DNA of 6,262 nucleotides from Desulfobulbaceae bacterium. Its GTDB lineage: Bacteria > Desulfobacterota > Desulfobulbia > Desulfobulbales > Desulfobulbaceae. The translations under genes and the position numbers were made by a program. The notes beneath the pieces are model-generated. The model had not been told where the DNA came from, searched no databases, and was given only the letters and a program-made list of their open reading frames with translations. Every line of letters starts with the position of its first letter. Within the stretch, counting starts at the first letter, position 1. Positions 1 to 4,858 of the stretch are shown here, piece after piece. The stretch covers positions 1 to 6,262 of the forward strand of contig DAOVTM010000240.1 of the NCBI GenBank assembly GCA_030633145.1. Direction: 5' to 3'.

Positions 1-135
1 CGCGCGGTAGGTAAGATGAATTGCCTCCTCGCCGAACTTCCATTCCGGACCCGGATTCTTTTTTGAACAGCCTCCTGCCAGCATTGCAGCCAGCAAAACC
101 GCCAGAGCTGTTTTTAGAAAAATTTGTATCTTCAT
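1..135 (-). CDS. Putative lipoprotein, N-terminal 45 residues only (cut by window edge)
   Basis: This reading frame is open from an ATG at 135 to the left edge of the window, so only the N-terminus is seen. The start MKIQIFLKTALAVLLAAM has a positively charged n-region (K2, K8) and a hydrophobic core (residues 9-19). The segment LAGGC, with Cys23, is a lipobox-like signal peptidase II site, so the mature protein should be anchored to a membrane by a lipidated Cys23. Residues after the cysteine (SKKNPGPEW) are a typical flexible tether. The following residues, KFGEEAIHLTYRA, vaguely recall the start of TssJ/VasD-like type VI secretion lipoproteins, but this is a weak impression from few residues. 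The ATG overlaps the stop codon of the upstream membrane-protein gene by one base (TAATG), with an AGAAGGG Shine-Dalgarno 5 bases ahead, so translational coupling is likely. The start and lipoprotein nature are fairly sure; the function is unknown. Confidence 0.75.
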   Translation of the reverse strand, partial: MKIQIFLKTALAVLLAAMLAGGCSKKNPGPEWKFGEEAIHLTYRA

Positions 136-1793
136 TATGTCCCTTCTGCCTCTTCTGCCTCTTCAGTTTCTACTGCAACGGCTACGCTCAATCGGTTCAG
201 CAACCATGCGGTACGTTCAAAAAGCCCTGCCAGCCGGTGCAGGGTACTCTTTTCACCAAGGGTCAGATTTTGTTCGGTTTCCAGGTACTGCATTCGCACC
301 TGTTTGATCATGTCTCCGCTGTCTGAGGTAATGGTCTGTAAAATGGTCAGGTCGTCACGGTCATTACCAAAGAGGGCATCAACGGCCTGCATAAGGAGAA
401 ACTCCTGGCTCTCCTTGATAACAGAGGAGAATCGGCGCAGGGTCTCATGCCCTCCTTCCAGGCCTGTCTCAGCTACGACCTCGGCAAAGGAGAGCAGATT
501 ACGTTCCAGGGCATTGATCAGTTCCTGGATATTTAAGAGACGAAACAGGCGAGTTCCGGTATTTTTATTCATTTCTTCGCCGGATAGATCACGGAGGGCG
601 GCTCCGATCTCACGGTTGACAGCAGTAAAAGACTGGTGGTACTTATGCAGGCCCTCTTCCCGTTCCCCTTCGATCAGTATATCATCACCGAGTCCCCGCA
701 TATAATTGGGCAACTGTTCAAAGAGACGCAGCAACTCCTCTTCTATCATCAGCAGCGTTACTGCCGGGGCAAATCTGGTCTGTTTGCGGATAAAAGCCAG
801 CCTGGCCGAACCCTCTTCCGTAGAGGATTCCCCCTGACGTTTCAGGGGACGGAGATAGTTGACAAGGGCATGGATGGGGTTGGCCAGGAGGGAGCCTGTA
901 AGGGCAATGGTGAAACTGTACAGTAGCACTAATGCAATCAAGGCCCATCCCGTACTGCTGCTGAGAGCGAGAAGCATGGCCTTGACCAGGGGAACACCGC
1001 TTAACTGTTCAAAATAGAAGAGGGAGATAAGGGTTGTCAGGGCGAGACTGGTTACAGCAACTTGCGCAAAAACCAATTGCCTTCCTCTGTCTCCGGCACC
1101 GGAAGCCAACAACCAGGTACGAACCAGAGAACCGGTTTCTACTCCGTATATCATCATCATGGCCTGCTCCATCCTGAAGAGGCCGCTTTCGCTGAGGGCG
1201 ATAATTACAATGATCCCCCAGATACCTGTACGAAGTAAAGCTGTACAGACAGCGGCAAGGAAAAAGAGAAGCAAGGAGGAGGACAGCGACGAGGAGAGGA
1301 TATCACGAACCCAGGGAGAAGTCAGGAGCGAAGCACCGCCGCTACGGATAATCTCCAGACTGAAGAGAAGGAGAATAATTCCAGACAATATTCTAAGGAG
1401 AAGGCGAAACCGATACGGTACTTCCATGAACATCGCAATGGCAAAAACAACCAGCAGTGAGTAGAGCAGATAGCTGAGGTTGAAGCCAGCAATGATAACG
1501 AGCAGCGAACAACCAGCAGTGGACCAGAAGGCAAGCGGCAGACCATTGCGCACTGTAATTAGACCACTGGCAACAAGTCCCGCCGTAAGACAGGTACAGA
1601 TTGACCTGCTATGGAAGATCAGACCGGAGAATATACCGAGAAGGGCGGCCAGGAGATCCCGCCGACCATAGCGGATGATCCTTTCCCGCATTCCATGGCA
1701 GGTAATCTGTCTTATATTGCGCCCTATCAGGAAGGCAGCGATGAAGAAAATGCCGATTCCTCCCAGCAACGGGCTGGTGATTTCCGTCAACAT
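135..1793 (-). CDS. Na/Pi-cotransporter-like membrane protein with C-terminal PhoU-like domain
   Basis: The protein has 552 residues, close to the usual length of bacterial NptA/YjbB-type Na/Pi cotransporter II relatives. Residues 1-315 are very hydrophobic, with about eight or nine membrane segments (roughly 8-28, 47-62, 66-82, 88-104, 106-124, 131-149, 172-200, 243-262, 268-303). The opening LLGGIGIFFIAAFLIGRNI is typical of the family. Residues 335-540 are soluble, helical and PhoU-like, and the protein ends in an acidic tail (EEAEEAE). In the family two inverted repeats carry QSSSAT-like motifs for sodium and phosphate. Here the equivalent positions read HSRSICT (61-67) and LLRTGIWG (186-193), and the GANIGT-like segment reads GVETGS (217-222). 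The transporter signatures are therefore degenerate, and phosphate uptake is doubtful. It starts 26 bases after the RsbW-like gene, with AGGAAA ahead of the ATG, and its stop overlaps the lipoprotein start. I infer a membrane sensor or effector for the partner-switching pair. The family call is firm; the role is not. Confidence 0.8.
   Translation of the reverse strand: MLTEITSPLLGGIGIFFIAAFLIGRNIRQITCHGMRERIIRYGRRDLLAALLGIFSGLIFHSRSICTCLTAGLVASGLITVRNGLPLAFWSTAGCSLLVIIAGFNLSYLLYSLLVVFAIAMFMEVPYRFRLLLRILSGIILLLFSLEIIRSGGASLLTSPWVRDILSSSLSSSLLLFFLAAVCTALLRTGIWGIIVIIALSESGLFRMEQAMMMIYGVETGSLVRTWLLASGAGDRGRQLVFAQVAVTSLALTTLISLFYFEQLSGVPLVKAMLLALSSSTGWALIALVLLYSFTIALTGSLLANPIHALVNYLRPLKRQGESSTEEGSARLAFIRKQTRFAPAVTLLMIEEELLRLFEQLPNYMRGLGDDILIEGEREEGLHKYHQSFTAVNREIGAALRDLSGEEMNKNTGTRLFRLLNIQELINALERNLLSFAEVVAETGLEGGHETLRRFSSVIKESQEFLLMQAVDALFGNDRDDLTILQTITSDSGDMIKQVRMQYLETEQNLTLGEKSTLHRLAGLFERTAWLLNRLSVAVAVETEEAEEAEGT
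138..164 (-). repeat. Nine-base microrepeat at gene end, containing the next gene's ribosome binding site
   Basis: Read on the minus strand, GAAGAGGCA occurs twice in tandem (164-156, 155-147), followed by a 7/9 match GAAGGGACA (146-138). It encodes the acidic tail EEAEEAEGT of the membrane protein. It also supplies the AGAAGGG Shine-Dalgarno (147-141) of the overlapping lipoprotein gene. The unit is three codons long, so gain or loss of a unit keeps the frame. Confidence 0.6.
141..147 (-). promoter_or_regulatory. Ribosome binding site of the lipoprotein gene
   Basis: AGAAGGG on the minus strand lies 5 bases before the ATG at 135 and inside the last codons of the membrane-protein gene. With the TAATG stop/start overlap it fixes the start of the truncated gene at the left edge and points to translational coupling. 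Confidence 0.65.
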
Positions 1794-1819
1794 ACTGGTG
1801 TTTCCTGTTGTTTTCTGCG

Positions 1820-2236
1820 TTAGGAAAAATCAAAGCAAAAGACCAACACATTGCTGTCATTTTCCCGTTTATAGGTCAGGCTGTCTGTCATCTCCCCTGC
1901 AAACAAGATCCCCAAGCCTCCTATGGGACGCTCGCCAACATCCAGATTCATCTCCTCTATTTCAAGGCTCAATGGATCAAATGCCACCCCCCAGTCCCGC
2001 AACTGAACGCAAAAACGTTGCCCCCCTTCATGCTGCTCAAGTTTGCAAAGGATCTCGATTTTTCCCCGGGTGTTCGGATAGGCGTAACTGATGACATTGA
2101 CCACCAGTTCTTCCATGACCAGTTCAAGCCTGGGGCTAAGCTCTACGGGTACTCCCATCTCTTTTCCTTTTTCAAGGATAAACGATTGGAATATATAGAG
2201 ATTATCCAGGTCAGCAGGTACGTTCAGGGTATCCAT
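1820..2236 (-). CDS. RsbW/SpoIIAB-like anti-sigma factor serine kinase (GHKL ATPase)
   Basis: This 138-residue protein is a single HATPase_c_2 domain, the usual size for RsbW/SpoIIAB-type proteins. The N-box is at EELVVN (42-47), where E43 and N47 would be the catalytic base and the magnesium ligand. The G1 box is DWGVAFDP (81-88), and the G2 region is PIGGLGI (104-110), which closes over ATP. In the family such proteins phosphorylate a STAS antagonist on serine and bind either it or a sigma factor. The STAS gene lies directly upstream, 5 bases away, so the pair is a probable kinase/substrate couple. No sigma factor is in the window, so the output could be another partner. The start gives MDTLNVPADLDNL, the expected family N-terminus. 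The only SD-like bases (AGG) lie 1 base from the ATG, too close to be a good site, so translation probably depends on coupling to the STAS gene. The domain call is firm; the target is unknown. Confidence 0.88.
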   Translation of the reverse strand: MDTLNVPADLDNLYIFQSFILEKGKEMGVPVELSPRLELVMEELVVNVISYAYPNTRGKIEILCKLEQHEGGQRFCVQLRDWGVAFDPLSLEIEEMNLDVGERPIGGLGILFAGEMTDSLTYKRENDSNVLVFCFDFS

Positions 2237-2241
2237 ACCTG

Positions 2242-2571
2242 TTAACCGCTGATAGCCTGTTCCCTAGTCTCAAAGATCTTGAACATGGCAGTGAAACCGG
2301 ACATCTTGAAGACATCGGCCACCATACCGGCAAGTGCGCAAAAACGTATTTCCCCGCCCCTGCTTTTCAGTTTTTTCGCTGAGGCAAGAATGGCACGCAG
2401 TCCAGCAGAGCTGATGTACTCAATACCGGCCATATCCACAACAATATGTGTTTCATCCTTGTCCAGCCAGTCATTACACTGTTCTACAAATTGACCGGCA
2501 GTGGTTGCATCCAACCGTCCTGCGACTGCCACTGTATAATACTTGCCAATTTTTTCAGAGGAAAAATCCAT
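2242..2571 (-). CDS. STAS-domain anti-sigma factor antagonist (SpoIIAA/RsbV-like)
   Basis: The 109-residue protein is one STAS domain of normal length. It shows the typical strand GKYYTVAVAGRLDATTA (9-25), then HIVVDMAGIEYISSAGL (42-58), which leads into the helix carrying the phospho-acceptor. By alignment with RsbV/SpoIIAA (DSTGL/DSSGL), Ser55 in ISSAGL is the expected phosphorylation site. The usual preceding Asp is replaced by Ser54, as is common in stand-alone STAS proteins. Later parts (GGEIRFCALAGMVADVFKMSGF, interrupted here as 71-81 and 82-92) also fit. In the family the unphosphorylated form binds the RsbW-type kinase and frees its other partner. The start at 2571 is backed by GAGAGG about 5 bases ahead of the ATG. 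The gene follows the PilZ gene by 36 bases and precedes the kinase by 5. A PP2C phosphatase needed to recycle it is absent here and must lie elsewhere if the switch is canonical. Confidence 0.9.
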   Translation of the reverse strand: MDFSSEKIGKYYTVAVAGRLDATTAGQFVEQCNDWLDKDETHIVVDMAGIEYISSAGLRAILASAKKLKSRGGEIRFCALAGMVADVFKMSGFTAMFKIFETREQAISG

Positions 2572-2607
2572 TGTACCCTCTCAGGTTATCATTCATAGCG
2601 ACCGAGT

Positions 2608-3015
2608 TTAGACCTCTTCTCCCAAGGAGAGATCCAGATATTTGTTCACAAAGGACTGCATGATCGTTCGCTGATTATCATGGAGTGCAAGGAAACAGGC
2701 TCCTATGAGGACATGGTCAAGGTATTCGTTATCCATAACCCACTTTATCTGAACAGTAATATCTGCAAGGGGTGCCAGCTCTTCCAGTCCGATAATCTGA
2801 CGGAGAATGATCTTGTCATCCCGCTGTAATCCCTTATAGTCCTTCCTGTTCTTGACAATCTGCAGCCCACCCTCGCTCAAGTTGAGAATAGCTACGGAGT
2901 ATATATTTTTTTCTTCAATAGCATCATCAGGAGACATCACTCCCATAACATTATCGTCTTTACCGAAAAAAATCCGTGTATATCGTCGTAATTGTTTACC
3001 GCTCTTCTTTGCCAT
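2608..3015 (-). CDS. PilZ-domain protein, probable cyclic-di-GMP receptor
   Basis: This is a 135-residue, single-domain protein. It has both c-di-GMP binding signatures of the PilZ family in the right order: RRYTR with R10 and R14 (RxxxR), and NLSEGG with N45, S47 and G50 ([DN]xSxxG). The strands after it (IVKNRKDY, DDKIILRQI, ITVQIKWV, HVLIGACFLAL) fit the PilZ beta-barrel. A C-terminal helix follows (residues 115-130, around NQRTIMQSFVNKYLDL). There is no signal peptide or membrane segment, so it should be cytoplasmic. It is the first gene of the block that also holds STAS, RsbW-like kinase, membrane protein and lipoprotein. That order suggests that c-di-GMP level feeds into the partner switch, but this is inference. 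An AGAAG element ahead of the ATG is a weak Shine-Dalgarno. Binding of c-di-GMP itself is predicted from motifs only. Confidence 0.88.
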   Translation of the reverse strand: MAKKSGKQLRRYTRIFFGKDDNVMGVMSPDDAIEEKNIYSVAILNLSEGGLQIVKNRKDYKGLQRDDKIILRQIIGLEELAPLADITVQIKWVMDNEYLDHVLIGACFLALHDNQRTIMQSFVNKYLDLSLGEEV

Positions 3016-3051
3016 GTTCTTCTTTTGTGTTGGGTCAAATATTTATTACTT

Positions 3052-3116
3052 TCATCTTGCTCTTTACAAGACGTTCTTCTTGTTCATTACAAGAATCTTC
3101 TTGTTCATTACAAGAA
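3052..3116. repeat. Three 21-base dyad-symmetric repeats upstream of the PilZ operon
   Basis: Two identical 21-base units lie in direct tandem (3075-3095 and 3096-3116), and a third diverged unit (3052-3072, 17 of 21 bases the same) sits two bases away. Each perfect unit contains an inverted repeat, TTCTTGT, 5 bases, ACAAGAA. The diverged unit keeps the core arms TCTTG and CAAGA. The array begins 37 bases upstream of the PilZ start codon. The spacing of about two helical turns would place the units on one face of DNA, as expected for a cooperatively bound operator. Small RNA hairpins in the leader are an alternative. No protein binder can be named. Confidence 0.75.
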
Positions 3117-3142
3117 TAAAGGAAAAGGACAGGGAGTTGCAA
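3113..3142 (-). promoter_or_regulatory. Weak candidate sigma-70-type promoter for the PilZ operon
   Basis: On the minus strand TTGCAA (3142-3137) and TATTCT (3118-3113), 18 bases apart, each match the -35 and -10 consensus at 4 of 6 positions. A T10 tract (3155-3146) just upstream could act as an UP element. The -10 box and the presumed start lie in the first of the 21-base dyads, which would suit an operator. The match is weak and could be chance. Another sigma factor is also possible, given the anti-sigma-type genes downstream. Confidence 0.25.
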
Positions 3143-3196
3143 GTTAAAAAAAAAATAGTTGACACTTTAGGCAATACCTTGCTCCCACAAAATTCC

Positions 3197-3318
3197 TTGT
3201 TCCCAAGCTCCAGCTTGGGAACAATGCCTCGGAAGCTCCAGCTTCCCGGTTATTACGAGAAGCTGGAGCTTCTAAAAATAGGTTCCCAGATAAGCGCAGA
3301 CTTCGAGCTGGAACTCGG
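3197..3318. repeat. Cluster of palindromes sharing the core AGCTCCAGCT
   Basis: Copy 1 (3197-3224) is a perfect palindrome with 13-base arms (TTGTTCCCAAGCT and its complement) around CC. Copy 2 (3231-3246) is GGAAGCTCCAGCTTCC. Copy 3 (3258-3273) is AGAAGCTGGAGCTTCT, with the core in reverse orientation. A degenerate copy 4 is centred at 3310 (6 of 8 arm positions). Centres are 28, 27 and 45 bases apart. Copies 2 and 3 can also pair with each other through a 14-base stem (3232-3245 with 3259-3272). Similar AGCTCCAGCT palindromes occur, in my recollection, as dispersed intergenic repeats in several environmental bacteria. No transposase is present. They lie 3' of sbcB and could stabilise its transcript or end it, but no T-run follows any stem on the minus strand. 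Confidence 0.75.
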
Positions 3319-3412
3319 ATTCTTCGCTTACCTGGAAACCAGATTGTGCGAAAAGTATCAACTGGCAGCAGTGAAACGGCGAATGAAGGATGCCATAATT
3401 TACCGCATTCTC

Positions 3413-4837
3413 TTACTGCACCCAGTCAACGAGCTGTTTAAACAAAAACTCTTTTTCAGCAGGTATGGGCTGGGACAGTAGCTGTTCCAGCTTTTCCTGG
3501 TATTGCTGCAGGGTCAGAGTGTTGCCAAAGCCCCCTGCCAGCAGACGTTCTTCACAAAAAGCCTTCCACTGCTGCCGTTCATCTTCAGTGAGGGATTGCG
3601 GCCAGTTCCTGGCCCGATAACGGGGGAAAAGGGTCTGGAGACGAACATCCTCAAACTGTGGTATCCATTGCGATAGCTGATCCGGTGTTTTCTGTAAGAC
3701 TTCGTCACAGATTTTGCGGTCATGATTGGAGATAAAACCGCCGCTGTAGAGTCCACTGTCTGCATCCACCGGTTCATAATCCGGTGTTTGAGCATAGAGC
3801 TGACCAAGTTTATTCACCAGGCCGGAATCCGCCAGCAGCTGCTGACGATGCTCTTCAACCTGCTCCCAGTCAAGCTGCCATTTTTCCGCCATATCCGGGT
3901 TCAGGGTTGCAACCGGAGCCAGGGCAGGAGACTTGTTAAGATGAATACCCTTCAGGCCTATCCGCTCTTCACCTTCTTCCAGATCCTCCCGGCGGGCGTA
4001 GAGTTTTTCAGCGATCTCCTCCGGGGTCATTGCCAGCATAGATTGTGGATCCTTGCGCAGATCATAAACAATAACCTGATTTTTATTAACCGGATGGATC
4101 ATGAGGGGAACAACCGGGGCAATACAGCCCTGGGAGGCCGGGTACATGCCGCTGATGTGGAGGACAATACTGTGATTGGAGAGATCAAGCTCCTGTGCCG
4201 CCCTGGCCTTATCACGAAAGGCGAAAAAATAATCATACAACCTGGGCTGATGATCTTTGATCAGTCTGGCCAGTTCAATGGTTGCCCGTACATCCACCAG
4301 GGCATCATGGGCTCCCTGGTGTTCAATGTCATTTGCCGCTGTCAGATCCTCCAGCCTGAAACTGGTGGAGTCGTCCTCCCGCAGGGGCCAGTTGATACCC
4401 TCTGGCCGCAGGGCATGGGTCATTCTGACCAGGTCAAGAATATCCCATCGTTTATTGCCATTCTGCCACTCACGGGCGTAGGGATCAATAAAGTTGCGAT
4501 AGAAACCAAAGCGGGTTACCTCGTCATCAAAACGGATGGAGTTGTAGCCGGTACCACAGGTTCCGGGCCGGGAAAAAGCCTCGTTGATCTGCTGAAAAAA
4601 AGATGCCTCATCAATCCCCTTTTCTGTTGCCAGCTGGGGGGTGATTCCCGTGACCAGCACGGCCTCCGGGTTGGGGAGGAAATCATCCGCCGGCCGGCAG
4701 TAGAGCAGCTGGGGTTCGCCAACCTCTTCCAGGTTGGTATTGGTACGGATAGAGGCAAACTGAGCAGCCCTGTCCACCCGCGGATTGACACCCCAGGTTT
4801 CATAGTCATGCCATAACAGTGTTATTTTGGATTTCAT
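3413..4837 (-). CDS. sbcB: Exodeoxyribonuclease I
   Basis: The 474-residue protein is the same length as E. coli exonuclease I (475) and aligns with it from end to end by eye. This enzyme degrades single-stranded DNA 3' to 5' and acts in recombination and mismatch repair in the cytoplasm. The DEDDh active site is complete: D11 and E13 in HDYETWG, D104 or D105 in IRFDDEVTR (D108 in E. coli), and H177 and D182 in AHDALVD. Other landmarks are AAQFASIRT (24-32), CRPADDFLPNPEAVLVTGI (47-65), ALRPEGINWP (142-151) and SFRLEDLTAAN (159-169). The SH3-like part includes KGIHLNKSPALAPVATL, and the C-terminal helical domain has PRYRARNWP. AGGG sits 6 bases before the ATG and supports the start. The gene lies 21 bases after the PEP carboxykinase gene and is probably co-transcribed with it. 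The identification is very secure. Confidence 0.97.
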   Translation of the reverse strand: MKSKITLLWHDYETWGVNPRVDRAAQFASIRTNTNLEEVGEPQLLYCRPADDFLPNPEAVLVTGITPQLATEKGIDEASFFQQINEAFSRPGTCGTGYNSIRFDDEVTRFGFYRNFIDPYAREWQNGNKRWDILDLVRMTHALRPEGINWPLREDDSTSFRLEDLTAANDIEHQGAHDALVDVRATIELARLIKDHQPRLYDYFFAFRDKARAAQELDLSNHSIVLHISGMYPASQGCIAPVVPLMIHPVNKNQVIVYDLRKDPQSMLAMTPEEIAEKLYARREDLEEGEERIGLKGIHLNKSPALAPVATLNPDMAEKWQLDWEQVEEHRQQLLADSGLVNKLGQLYAQTPDYEPVDADSGLYSGGFISNHDRKICDEVLQKTPDQLSQWIPQFEDVRLQTLFPRYRARNWPQSLTEDERQQWKAFCEERLLAGGFGNTLTLQQYQEKLEQLLSQPIPAEKEFLFKQLVDWVQ

Positions 4838-4858
4838 TTTTTTCCCTGAAGTTACAGA

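Larger units (their letters stand above)
3016..3412. other. Intergenic spacer between sbcB and the PilZ operon
   Basis: The spacer has no gene that I can support. From the sbcB side it contains about 95 bases without recognisable features (3319-3412), then the AGCTCCAGCT palindrome cluster. An A10 tract (3146-3155), a weak minus-strand promoter candidate and the three 21-base dyads follow. A plus-strand frame stays open through all of it, but it runs antisense into the PilZ gene and sbcB and is partly made of repeat. I treat it as chance. Confidence 0.7.

Noticed and set aside
135..926. Overlapping plus-strand frames opposite the Na/Pi-like gene
   Set aside because: They are Arg/Ser-rich shadow translations with no domain and no separate ribosome binding site, and they lie inside a well-supported minus-strand gene.
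3052..3116. Possible CRISPR array
   Set aside because: Two units are directly adjacent with no unique spacers, the units are only 21 bases, and there are no cas genes.
3197..3224. Rho-independent terminator of sbcB
   Set aside because: The stem is strong, but on the minus strand it is followed by GGAATTTTG instead of a T-run, and the hairpin sits about 190 bases past the stop codon. A T10 tract at 3155-3146 is not adjacent to a stem.
2852..3481. Plus-strand open frame (209 codons) across the spacer
   Set aside because: Its two ends are antisense to the PilZ gene and sbcB, and its middle is translated palindromes and dyad repeats. The stretch around 3319-3400 (AYLETRLCEKYQL) looks protein-like but is too short and isolated to call a gene remnant.
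3722..4816. Long plus-strand open frame (364 codons) opposite sbcB
   Set aside because: It is fully antisense to a gene with complete exonuclease I motifs, and its translation shows no recognisable domain. The openness follows from codon use on the other strand.
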